A stretch of DNA of 64,000 nucleotides from Flavobacterium sp. SLB02 (GTDB lineage: Bacteria > Bacteroidota > Bacteroidia > Flavobacteriales > Flavobacteriaceae): positions 372,001-436,000 of the forward strand of contig NZ_CP045928.1 of the NCBI RefSeq assembly GCF_009664855.1. The letters are read 5' to 3'. Every line of letters begins with the position of its first letter. Positions within the stretch are counted from its first letter, which is position 1. The notes beneath the pieces were generated by a model, which was not told the DNA's origin, ran no database searches, and worked only from the letters and a program-made list of their open reading frames with translations. Below are positions 42,755 to 50,457 of this stretch, in pieces. A program made the position numbers and the translations under genes.

Positions 42755-42973
42755 ATGAATAAAAATGTACAAAGAATAGGTGTTGGGAGTAATCGTTTTC
42801 CGCCTATAGATGAAAATGTTGGAATTAATGAACCTGGGATATTCACTTTTGATAGTACAACTGTGAGTTTTGATAGCGTGGTAGATACATTCGATTTTGA
42901 TATTGTACTGTTACCGCCAGTTGTAAAAAAGGATTATTCAATTAATAATTATTCAGATTCAGAATATAAATAA
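42755..42973 (+). CDS. Small tail-tip protein of unknown function
   Basis: 72 residues, acidic, rich in T, S and F (FTFDSTTVSFDSVVDTFDFD). Lies 3 bp after the hub gene and 8 bp before the next tail gene. No family recognised. Confidence 0.6.
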   Translation: MNKNVQRIGVGSNRFPPIDENVGINEPGIFTFDSTTVSFDSVVDTFDFDIVLLPPVVKKDYSINNYSDSEYK

Positions 42974-42981
42974 AATAAGTC

Positions 42982-43488
42982 ATGACAGAAGTTGAATTAA
43001 GAGCATATGTAGCTTTAAAGCTGGCTGGCGATCCTGAGATAGAAGCTTCGGCTCATCGTGATGTAGAGAACGCGATAATAGATTTTATTGTATCGGGTTT
43101 AGGAACGGTAACAAAATCAAAAGTATTGCTATTGGAAAGTTTTACAACTGATAGAAATTACACAATTGCAACGGCTTTGCCGGTTGCTGCTATAATTGAT
43201 AGTGTCGTGGTTATGTTGGTTTGTAAAGTCGCTAATAATGGGTTTTCGATTGGTGATGTTGTTACAGCTCCAACGCCTTATCCAAGGGATTCAGGGCGAA
43301 CAGATGCTCAGGGTATTGGTGTTCAGTATAACAATCTGAGTAATGGTTCGATTAAGGTCATGGTGAATGATCAGTTAACGATTATGACGGCCTATAATTC
43401 TACTCCTAATGCAGTAGCGAATAATATACTTATTTCAGGAGGTGGAGCGGCAAACTGGTCTATAAAATTAATTGTTGGATATAAATAA
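42982..43488 (+). CDS. Tail protein of unknown function
   Basis: 168 residues. Helical N-terminus (TEVELRAYVALKLAGDPEIE), then a beta-rich C-terminal half (TDAQGIGVQYNNLSNGSIKV, ISGGGAANWSIKLIVGY). The pattern suits a short fibre or fibre-connecting protein. Lies directly upstream of the large tail fibre gene. Confidence 0.6.
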   Translation: MTEVELRAYVALKLAGDPEIEASAHRDVENAIIDFIVSGLGTVTKSKVLLLESFTTDRNYTIATALPVAAIIDSVVVMLVCKVANNGFSIGDVVTAPTPYPRDSGRTDAQGIGVQYNNLSNGSIKVMVNDQLTIMTAYNSTPNAVANNILISGGGAANWSIKLIVGYK

Positions 43489-43497
43489 TCAAATAAA

Positions 43498-45753
43498 ATG
43501 GCAATAAATCATATAAATATTGGCGCTGCTGCAAATGATAAAACCGGAACGCCTGCAAGACAGGCTGGTCAGATTATAAATGAAAATTTCGATTATTTGG
43601 ATAGTAAGATATCTAATGTAAATAAAATAATTACTTCAGGAACTTCTGTTTTGGTAGGGCAAAATTTAACTATTCATGTTGGTTGGGTTTGGGAAATAAA
43701 CGGGCAGCAATTTTTTAATCCGGAAGATGTTATTGTAAATTTTCCTTATGCAGCGACTGGCAAGCAAAGATTGGATCGAGTTGTTTTTAATACTTCTAAT
43801 ACGTTTACAAGAGTTGTTGGAGCAGAAAGTGTTAGTAATCCTTTTGCGGAACGTGTTCCTGATGATACAATTGATTTTGGTATTTCTTTGGTTACTGATA
43901 ATTCTGTTGGTGATCCTTCTACGCCTATTATTGGTGATGTTTATGTTCAAAAAAATGAAAGTCAGGATTATGTAGTTAGTTATGGTGCTGCAACGGTTGT
44001 TGAGCAAATAAATTTAATTGATAATAGGTTATCAGTTTCTATAACGGGTGCGATTACAGATGTTAAATCGGTTCAGTTGTCAAGTGAATTTATTCGTCCT
44101 GGTAAACCTCATTATTTTAAAAACAGAACTAATCATAATGTGAAAATTTGGCATAATGCCGGAACTGGGAATATTAAATATTTCTTTTCGAATGGTTTGG
44201 ATTTGATTGTAAAACCAAATGAAGTTATTGAATTTAATTTAAATTCAAATGATTCTAGTAATGTTAAATTTGAATTTGTTGGGATCCTGTTGACTGATTT
44301 TTTAACTCAATCAACTGATCAAAATGTAACCGGAATTAAAACTTTTCTTGCTGGGAAGTTCGCATTAAGGAATATTGCTAACACTTTTACTTCTTTTTTT
44401 ACTAATTCTAATACGGCTTCACGAACCTATACCTTACAAAATAGAGATGGAACTTTATTGGATAATACTGATTTGTCTGCAATAAATTCAAGTATAGCTA
44501 CAAAACAAACATTATTTACGGGCGTGCAAAATTTTATAGTTAAATCGTTAAATGCAACAACGCTTTTAAGTAGTAGATTGTTTGATGATGGATCTTTTTT
44601 TGGTATTGGCACGGTAAATACTCCTACTAAGGATTTAACATTAGGGAATCAATCCGATCGGGAAATTGCAATAGAAGATTCTGATTCTTTAACACGAGGT
44701 AGACATTTAACAGTAAAAGCAGGAAGAACGGTAAACTTTGATTTGAATGTAAATTTCCTGCTTCAGTCAACAACTGGTATATTCGGCCCTTTCGCTCTTG
44801 CTGGGCACGTTAATGGAAACACTTATTTAGTTTCGGCTAATGGAGCTAGTGGCGGTATTTGGGTTCAAAATGGTGGTTCAGGCTCGTTTACTTTAACTAA
44901 TGCAATGACATCACCGCAGCTTACAGCTATTACATGTTTGCCAAACGGAAGCTGTTATATATCGAGTGCTGTGGATATTTATCGACAAAGTGCACCAAAT
45001 GCGGCAATAACACCATTATTAACTGGTTTGACAGGTGTCGTTAGGCTTGCATCAGATATAAATAATAATATTTATGCTATAAGTGGTGGAACAATTTACA
45101 AAAGAACAAATGATACTGGGGCTTTTGTTGCTATGTCAATAACAGCACGTGTATATAGCGCAATTTGTTGCGCATCAAACGGAGATAATTACGCATCAGT
45201 GTCCAGTGGTGATATATATAGACAAGCCGGAGGTGTCGGGGATTTTATGGCATTATCTCAGTCTTCTCTTGGATGGAATAGTTTGTGCGCAACTCCTAAT
45301 GGAAATATTTACGCTTCTCTAACCGGAACAAATGTATTGTATGTAAGGACTGGAGGTACAGGAAACTTTGTTCCAATGTCAGGAACGGCAAAAATATGGA
45401 ATCAAATAGGTGCTGCGTTAGATAATTCCGTATACGGGTCGGCGGCTAATGAAGTCTATAAGCAAACAAATGCTGGAGCAGGGACAAGTAATTTAAACGG
45501 AGGAAATTTAAAATTAAAGTCAGGTGGAGGAAAAGGAACAGGTGTAAATAGGGTAGAGATTTACACTGGTCAAAAAACAGTTTCAGGAACAAATCTACAA
45601 GTTGATGTATTAAGGGTGTATTTTGATGAAAACGGATATATGATTTGGGTTAATATGCCTGTTTTTGCTGATAATACTTCGGCACTTGCAGCAGGATTAC
45701 CCGTCGGTACTGAATATAAAACTGCTACTGGAGATCGAAAAATAGTTTATTAA
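43498..45753 (+). CDS. Tail fibre with propeller-like repeats
   Basis: 751 residues. N-terminus MAINHINIGAAANDKTGTPA is a common attachment motif of Bacteroidota phage fibres. Middle (residues 250-330) is fibre-like. Residues about 430-650 hold at least five repeats of 40-45 residues of the form IYRQ..G.G.F..., as in DIYRQSAPNAAI, TIYKRTNDTGAF, DIYRQAGGVGDF, VLYVRTGGTGNF, EVYKQTNAGAGT. These look like beta-propeller blades and are probable receptor-binding elements. It holds no DGR variable repeat. Confidence 0.8.
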   Translation: MAINHINIGAAANDKTGTPARQAGQIINENFDYLDSKISNVNKIITSGTSVLVGQNLTIHVGWVWEINGQQFFNPEDVIVNFPYAATGKQRLDRVVFNTSNTFTRVVGAESVSNPFAERVPDDTIDFGISLVTDNSVGDPSTPIIGDVYVQKNESQDYVVSYGAATVVEQINLIDNRLSVSITGAITDVKSVQLSSEFIRPGKPHYFKNRTNHNVKIWHNAGTGNIKYFFSNGLDLIVKPNEVIEFNLNSNDSSNVKFEFVGILLTDFLTQSTDQNVTGIKTFLAGKFALRNIANTFTSFFTNSNTASRTYTLQNRDGTLLDNTDLSAINSSIATKQTLFTGVQNFIVKSLNATTLLSSRLFDDGSFFGIGTVNTPTKDLTLGNQSDREIAIEDSDSLTRGRHLTVKAGRTVNFDLNVNFLLQSTTGIFGPFALAGHVNGNTYLVSANGASGGIWVQNGGSGSFTLTNAMTSPQLTAITCLPNGSCYISSAVDIYRQSAPNAAITPLLTGLTGVVRLASDINNNIYAISGGTIYKRTNDTGAFVAMSITARVYSAICCASNGDNYASVSSGDIYRQAGGVGDFMALSQSSLGWNSLCATPNGNIYASLTGTNVLYVRTGGTGNFVPMSGTAKIWNQIGAALDNSVYGSAANEVYKQTNAGAGTSNLNGGNLKLKSGGGKGTGVNRVEIYTGQKTVSGTNLQVDVLRVYFDENGYMIWVNMPVFADNTSALAAGLPVGTEYKTATGDRKIVY

Positions 45754-45777
45754 GAATTAATCATAAATACCACAAAT

Positions 45778-46143
45778 ATGATACAAACAAAATTTCCTGT
45801 CATCTACGGAGATCGTGATGAGAGACAAGGCATAATAATGTTAGAGGTTCGTCCTTTAGAAATGACAAAAGAAGGTAATAAGTACCTGGTAATTGATTGG
45901 GATATTTCAAAAGAAGTTCCTGAGGTGTGGAAGTCAAAAGAAATTTTTTACACAAGCGAAAAAATTAATGAGGTTAATACTTATTTAGAAGAAAACCACG
46001 ACTTCTCAGAAATGACTAAATGTGAAAGGGATTGGGAAAAAGTAAAGTTGGCGCTTATGTTGGATACTCAAACAAATTTACTTGAGAGCGGTAAAACCAT
46101 TTACAGATTAAATCCGGGAGACTGGGAATTTTCAGAAGTATGA
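45778..46143 (+). CDS. Phage protein of unknown function, after the tail fibre
   Basis: 121 residues, acidic, alpha/beta (FPVIYGDRDERQGIIMLEVR, TNLLESGKTIYRLNPGDWEF). No signal or membrane segment. Position suggests fibre assembly or a small tail component. Overlaps the next gene by 4 bp. Confidence 0.6.
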   Translation: MIQTKFPVIYGDRDERQGIIMLEVRPLEMTKEGNKYLVIDWDISKEVPEVWKSKEIFYTSEKINEVNTYLEENHDFSEMTKCERDWEKVKLALMLDTQTNLLESGKTIYRLNPGDWEFSEV

Positions 46144-46472
46144 TAAACTTTATATTATTCATTGTCGCTTACTTATTGTATTTGCCATTATCTCTATGGA
46201 ATTTTTGCCTTGTGGAAGATAAAAAAGGATATTTCAGATCTAGCGCGATTACAATTGATAAACTCGCAAATCGAGAGTTCCGGACATTGTGGAATAAAAA
46301 ACTAAGAATAGAATTTGGTTACAAATTTGGAGCTGAAAACGAGACAATTTCGAGTGCGTTAGGAAAGAATCAAAGAAATGGTACGCTAACAAAAACAGGG
46401 AATAGACTTGTAAAAGTTTTAGATTTTTTTGATAAAAATCACTGTTTTAATTCAATTAACGATCAAATATAA
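46140..46472 (+). CDS. Phage membrane-associated protein of unknown function
   Basis: 110 residues with one N-terminal hydrophobic segment (INFILFIVAYLLYLPLSLWN) and a basic cytoplasmic-style tail. It precedes the holin, so it could belong to the lysis module, but no family is recognised. Confidence 0.6.
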   Translation: MINFILFIVAYLLYLPLSLWNFCLVEDKKGYFRSSAITIDKLANREFRTLWNKKLRIEFGYKFGAENETISSALGKNQRNGTLTKTGNRLVKVLDFFDKNHCFNSINDQI

Positions 46473-46476
46473 TATC

Positions 46477-47073
46477 ATGTGTATAAATAACTACATTAAT
46501 TATTTAGCAAAACCATTGTTGACTGCTAAAAAAGTGACTACCACATCAAAAGGAATAGTTCTTTCAGTTCCTACACTCGCATTATTAGCAACGTTTCATA
46601 TAGAAGTTCAGTTGTTGATCTTTTTAGCAGCTTTATTATTGATCGATTTTGGTACTGGAATATTGGTATCATTTAAAATCGCAAAGGAAAAAGCAAAAAA
46701 GGAAGGAAAGTTTGCAACAAAGCAAACGACTGATCATAAATTTTGGACGCGTTTGATGTTTAAGGTTAGGTTTTATTACAACGTAATTGAAAGCGAAAAA
46801 TTAAGACTTTCATTGCTAAAAATGACTATGTATATGTTTGCTATAATAGGTGCAAAAACGATACAAAGTATGTTTAAGATAAAGCCTTTTTCTTTTTCAT
46901 TTTCAGAGGCGCAATGGACAATTACAATTATTGTAATAAGTATATGTTGTGTTTTTGAGGTGCATTCAATTGTAATGGAAAATGTAAAGAAACTGGGATA
47001 TGATTTGATTGACAAGATATTTTCGGTTTTCAGGTCTTATAAAGAAATTAAAAATGAATTTAAAGATGAGTAA
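46477..47073 (+). CDS. Holin-family membrane protein
   Basis: About 198 residues from the ATG at 46477 (MCINNYINYLAKPLL). Hydrophobic segments near residues 30-60 (LALLATFHIEVQLLIFLAAL), and near 110-160, with the family stretch LIDFGTGILVSFKIAKEKAK. This matches the phage holin_4-like family that permeabilises the inner membrane to release endolysin. The CHAP gene starts 2 bp later. Confidence 0.82.
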   Translation: MCINNYINYLAKPLLTAKKVTTTSKGIVLSVPTLALLATFHIEVQLLIFLAALLLIDFGTGILVSFKIAKEKAKKEGKFATKQTTDHKFWTRLMFKVRFYYNVIESEKLRLSLLKMTMYMFAIIGAKTIQSMFKIKPFSFSFSEAQWTITIIVISICCVFEVHSIVMENVKKLGYDLIDKIFSVFRSYKEIKNEFKDE

Positions 47074-47075
47074 TT

Positions 47076-47516
47076 ATGAATGAGATTTTAAGAATAGCAG
47101 AAAAAGAAATTGGTCAAACTGAAAAACCAGCTAATTCAAATAAAACACCTTATGGTAAATGGTTTGGTTTGGATGGTGTTGCCTGGTGTGGAATATTTGT
47201 TTCTTGGTGTTATGCTCAGGCTGGATTTCAGTTGCCTAAAATAGGGTTTTTGAAAGGTTATGCCGGTTGTCAAACTGCTGTGGCATATTTTAAAAAAGTA
47301 AATCAAATTACAAAAAGTCCAGTCGAAGGTGATATTGTGTTTTTTGACTGGAATGCAGATGGTAGATATGATCATACTGGACTTTTTGTAAAATGGCTAA
47401 CTGCTGATACATTTGAAACGATTGAAGGTAATACCGCTGTCGGAAATGACAGCAATGGAGGTTTGGTTATGAGAAGAAATAGAAGTAAAAAATGCGCAAT
47501 TTTCGTTCATCCATGA
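47076..47516 (+). CDS. Endolysin, CHAP amidase/peptidase
   Basis: 146-residue single-domain CHAP enzyme. Catalytic Cys in GVAWCGIFVSWCYAQ (about residue 32), His in YDHTGLFVKW (about 101), and the family stretch ETIEGNT. No cell-wall-binding domain, which is normal for phages of Gram-negative hosts. Depends on the upstream holin for access to peptidoglycan. Confidence 0.9.
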   Translation: MNEILRIAEKEIGQTEKPANSNKTPYGKWFGLDGVAWCGIFVSWCYAQAGFQLPKIGFLKGYAGCQTAVAYFKKVNQITKSPVEGDIVFFDWNADGRYDHTGLFVKWLTADTFETIEGNTAVGNDSNGGLVMRRNRSKKCAIFVHP

Positions 47517-48133
47517 TTATGTTAAGTTTAATATGGAAAAATATAAAATATGTCGCAGTAATAGTCTTGGTAATTGCTGTGGTTTGGTTTTATAAAGATT
47601 ACACTTTTCAGAAATTTGAAAATGTCAGGCAAACAGAAAATGCAAGCCAATTAAGAAAGTCTGATAGTTTGCGTTTTACAACTCAAATTCTGAGTGAAAA
47701 AGAGATGAAAGATTATCTACAGTATCAAAATTCAGATCTTAAAAAGAAATTAGATAATGCCGGTATAAAAGCAAGTCGAATTGAAAGTATAGTTTCTAAT
47801 TCATATAAGTACCGGGACACTACAAAAAGAGAAACAGATCTTTCCGGAATTGTAGATGCTGTAAGGAATAACACTCCCACAAGTCAGGAAGTTGTAGATA
47901 CATTGAATTGTTGGACGACAAAGGGAATTATTAGTTATGAAAATAATAAGCTTAAATGGCGTGTACTGGACAGGCAGTTTAATAATAAATCTGACGGTGT
48001 TCTTTATTGGGAGCGCCGCCAATGGAAATTTTTAGGTATTAAAACTCGGTTGTTTGGTAAAAAGGAATTTACATCTCAAAATTTTGATGATTGTGGTGAA
48101 AGCCGGATTATGAAAATCGAGAAAAAGAAGTAG
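47513..48133 (+). CDS. Spanin-like protein with N-terminal membrane anchor
   Basis: About 206 residues from the ATG at 47513, chosen because it overlaps the endolysin stop as ATGA (an in-frame ATG at 47492 also exists). One N-terminal membrane segment (YVAVIVLVIAVVWFY), then a coiled-coil region (ENASQLRKSDSLRFTTQILS, LKKKLDNAGIKASRIESIVS) and a small C-terminal domain. Architecture and position after endolysin match an inner-membrane spanin subunit; no outer-membrane partner is obvious. Confidence 0.65.
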   Translation: MIMLSLIWKNIKYVAVIVLVIAVVWFYKDYTFQKFENVRQTENASQLRKSDSLRFTTQILSEKEMKDYLQYQNSDLKKKLDNAGIKASRIESIVSNSYKYRDTTKRETDLSGIVDAVRNNTPTSQEVVDTLNCWTTKGIISYENNKLKWRVLDRQFNNKSDGVLYWERRQWKFLGIKTRLFGKKEFTSQNFDDCGESRIMKIEKKK

Positions 48134-48162
48134 TGTTTATATTTGGTTTGGTTAGTTGGTGG

Positions 48163-48193
48163 AAAGCGGTTCAGAAATGGATCGCTTTTTTTT
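48163..48193 (+). terminator. Terminator after the lysis module
   Basis: 8-bp stem AAAGCGGT / ATCGCTTT (one G-U pair), 10-nt loop and a long T run. Ends the late operon. Confidence 0.75.
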
Positions 48194-48245
48194 ATTTGTT
48201 ATAATTTAGAACATACTGATTTTATTACTGTGTTATAATCTGTAT

Positions 48246-48253
48246 TAATTTTG
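48246..48253 (+). promoter_or_regulatory. -7 element for the right cargo gene
   Basis: TAATTTTG fits TAnnTTTG exactly, 20 bp before the ATG at 48274 and after the lysis terminator, indicating independent expression. A -33 box is not obvious. Confidence 0.45.
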
Positions 48254-48273
48254 TGTTTATAAATTTTGATAAA

Positions 48274-48633
48274 ATGGAAAATGAAGTACAAAAAGTAAGT
48301 GATGTAGATGCTCATATTTTAGGAGCATCTGGACTAGTGAAGGATAAGAGAGGTTATAATGCGCTGCTTAACTTGTTAAATGCAAGTGTGTTAATGACTA
48401 ATAGGTTAGGGTTGGATGATACAAAAGAATTTTCAAAGATATTGGATAGAATTGGGCTCGAATATCGATGGTTTGATGATGGTATAGAGCTTATGCATAA
48501 TTCTCAATATAAATATTATTTAAAAAATATTTACGTCGAACCTGAGCCGTATGTGTCAAAATCAGTATTTCGAAATTATGAGGAGGGTGTGGGTTGGGTT
48601 AAGACACGCAACTCTGATTTTTTAAAGAAATAA
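48274..48633 (+). CDS. Right-end prophage cargo protein of unknown function
   Basis: About 119 residues from ATG 48274 (MENEVQKVSDVDAHILGAS); a GTG at 48253 would overlap the promoter-like element. Helical first half (ALLNLLNASVLMTNRLGLDD), aromatic second half (GLEYRWFDDGIELMHNSQY). No signal peptide, no known family. It stands between terminators and convergent to the integrase, the usual place for moron genes expressed in the lysogen. Confidence 0.65.
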   Translation: MENEVQKVSDVDAHILGASGLVKDKRGYNALLNLLNASVLMTNRLGLDDTKEFSKILDRIGLEYRWFDDGIELMHNSQYKYYLKNIYVEPEPYVSKSVFRNYEEGVGWVKTRNSDFLKK

Positions 48634-48665
48634 AAACGGTTTTTTCGTCTTAGTATTGCAGTTAA

Positions 48666-48701
48666 TTGAAAAAGCCAATCGGATTTGATTGGCTTTTTCA
48701 A
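48666..48701. terminator. Bidirectional terminator between cargo gene and integrase
   Basis: Perfect 15-bp inverted repeat TTGAAAAAGCCAATC / GATTGGCTTTTTCAA (48666-48680 and 48687-48701), 6-nt loop. It serves both convergent genes. Confidence 0.88.
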
Positions 48702-48711
48702 ATTAATCTTT

Positions 48712-49872
48712 TTAAAAGTCAGGTGATTTTTCCATGATCTGATTTCGATTGACTTCTTTTACTACTTTAGCATATCGTAAAGTCATCATTTTTGAAGTAT
48801 GTCCGTAAAGTTCTCGTAGTGCATCCAGCTCAACACCGGCTAATATTTTCTTGTTTGCTCCTAAATGTTTTAAAGAATACATGTTTACATTAATCTTTAA
48901 ACCATCAATGATTAGTTTTCTCCATAGTTTAGAAGCGCAATCTCTATTTAATCTTCGTGGCCCTGGTATAAAATCTAATTCTTTTTTTAAACCACGATTG
49001 GTGTGTTCGCGTTTTGATCCGAAAATAAAAAAATCTTGGTTGTGTTGTGATAGGTTCATTTCTTCAAGGTATGCTTTTAAAAATGGATTTAAAGGAACAA
49101 TTCTTTCAATATCGGTTTTGGTTATTCCGGGAGGAAGTATGATCTGTGATTTTTTTAAATCAATCATTTTAAGTTGAATGTGGAGTAGTTCTTCAGGTCT
49201 GATTCCGGTATGAAAAATTGAAATTATATAAATGTAAAAGCTTGGGAATTCTGAAAGTATTTTTTGCTTTATCAGTTTGATTTCATCATCGGTTGCCGGG
49301 GTGAATGCGGTGATTTCACCGACTTTTAAGGATTTTATTCCGTGTGCTGGATTATTTTCAATTATATCCCATTGCATTAATTCTGATAAAATTGCTTTTA
49401 AATAACCTAAATTTTTATTGAATGATTTATTTGACCACTTTCGCTGCTCTTTTGTTTTTTCAATAATTAATTTTATATGTATTCTTTTGGTTTCGGCAAT
49501 GAGTAGGTTGTCCATATTTGTAGCTTTTAAAGCTTCCTTTATGAATTTTGAAGTACTCTTATAACTGCATAAAGTTTTTGATCCTAGATTAGGTGTTTTC
49601 TTTTCAATTGAAAAATCTAAAGCTTCACTAAATAACATATTGTTATAAGTGTTTATTAAATCCGGAATATTAGGGTTCCAGGATTCCTTTAGTTTTTGGT
49701 GTAAAGCGTCTCGAATCGATTCGGCTTCGACTAGACGTTTTTTGTAACTGTTGATGTAGTTAATTCCGAATTTATAACGGAAAAGCTTCTTGTCGTATCT
49801 AAAATAGACAAACCAGGCTTTTGAAAGATCGTCATACTTGACAATCTTTGGAATTGTGTAAATTGATTTCAT
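48712..49872 (-). CDS. int: Tyrosine integrase
   Basis: 386-residue site-specific recombinase that inserts and excises the phage at ssrA. N-terminal arm-binding region, SAM-like core-binding domain (residues about 75-175), catalytic domain with Arg225 (HTGIRPEE), a Lys near 252 (GITKTDIER), box II YSLKH (residues 332-336) where the usual HxLRH reads Tyr and Lys, His358 and the nucleophile Tyr367 (TLRYAKV). Substitution of Arg by Lys in box II occurs in other Bacteroidota integrases. Lies 118 bp from the right att core, as expected. Confidence 0.93.
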   Translation of the reverse strand: MKSIYTIPKIVKYDDLSKAWFVYFRYDKKLFRYKFGINYINSYKKRLVEAESIRDALHQKLKESWNPNIPDLINTYNNMLFSEALDFSIEKKTPNLGSKTLCSYKSTSKFIKEALKATNMDNLLIAETKRIHIKLIIEKTKEQRKWSNKSFNKNLGYLKAILSELMQWDIIENNPAHGIKSLKVGEITAFTPATDDEIKLIKQKILSEFPSFYIYIISIFHTGIRPEELLHIQLKMIDLKKSQIILPPGITKTDIERIVPLNPFLKAYLEEMNLSQHNQDFFIFGSKREHTNRGLKKELDFIPGPRRLNRDCASKLWRKLIIDGLKINVNMYSLKHLGANKKILAGVELDALRELYGHTSKMMTLRYAKVVKEVNRNQIMEKSPDF

Positions 49873-49969
49873 TTTAATTTGTTTTAAAATTAAAATGCTT
49901 GCGGGGACATTAAATCAATTATTTATAATTCTGTTCTCTTTTTGTTCACTTTTTTCTTTTTCTCATTGT

Positions 49970-49995
49970 AAACCCCTGTGTTTACAGGGGTTTTT
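49970..49995 (-). terminator. tmRNA terminator supplied by the phage
   Basis: 10-bp stem AAACCCCTGT / ACAGGGGTTT (49970-49979 and 49984-49993), loop GTTT, with T tail in the leftward direction. It lies on the phage side of the right att core, so the phage brought a replacement terminator for the gene it entered. Confidence 0.8.
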
Positions 49996-50016
49996 GTGGA
50001 GTCGCCGGGAATCGAA
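49991..50016. other. Right prophage attachment site (26-bp core, within ssrA)
   Basis: Identical to 16038-16063. Here the core continues into the full tmRNA gene, so the gene remains intact at this end. The core covers the acceptor strand and T-arm of the tRNA-like domain, a classical integration target. Confidence 0.92.
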
Positions 50017-50390
50017 CCCGGGTCCAAACAAGCAACTAAAGAGCTTTCTACACGTTTATTTCCTGATTGGATTTTCGATGTTAAGCTAGGTCAGGAACAA
50101 CCACTCAACACTTATCTTCTTAATTTCGATCTCCACCCGAAGCTCATGGAAATCTAGGTTTATTTTTACGGTTCCCCTGTACTGACCGCCACAAACCAAG
50201 GCTTTCAAGGAGAATCCAGCTTCCCTATCTGATAGGGACGTGGCTTAATCTTACTATAATTCGGATTATGCAGCTAAAGCGTAGTTATTTTCGCCGTGTA
50301 AAATTGTAAGATCTTATATTTACGAGCAAGGTCTCAATGCTCGACGTGCTTACTTTTCAATTCGACTTGCTGTCAAAACCAGTCGACCCC
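49997..50390 (-). ncRNA. ssrA: tmRNA (transfer-messenger RNA)
   Basis: 394-nt gene rescuing stalled ribosomes. 5' end GGGGTCG pairs fully with 3' CGACTCC (7 bp, one G-U), the T-arm reads GGTTCGATTCC, and CCA is not encoded after the discriminator A. The tag frame on the minus strand at 50295-50266 reads GENNYALAA followed by TAA, the type known from Flavobacteriia. Pseudoknot-like stems (CCCTATCTGATAGGG) are visible. The gene is complete in spite of the prophage in its 3' end. Confidence 0.95.
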
Positions 50391-50457
50391 AAAAATGAGT
50401 TTGCAAATTTATACTATTTGAAGTTAGTTTTGTAATAAATTTTTCAGAAAAATAATA

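Larger units (their letters stand above)
16038..50016. mobile_element. Complete prophage (siphovirus type) integrated in ssrA, carrying a DGR
   Basis: Bounded by a 26-bp direct repeat at the tmRNA 3' end, with a tyrosine integrase next to the right copy. It contains repressor, early genes, DGR, replication, terminase, portal, protease, HK97-type capsid, connector, tail tube, tail chaperone with frameshift, tape measure, tail fibre, holin, endolysin and spanin-like genes, in the canonical order. No essential module is visibly broken. Length is about 34 kb. A long non-contractile tail is inferred from the tape measure and tail-tube genes and from the lack of sheath and baseplate-wedge genes. 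Confidence 0.95.

Noticed and set aside
43498..45753. A DGR variable repeat in the tail fibre
   Set aside because: Searched by eye for the template's constant blocks (GTTCTCCTTC, GCTCGCGCC); none is present.
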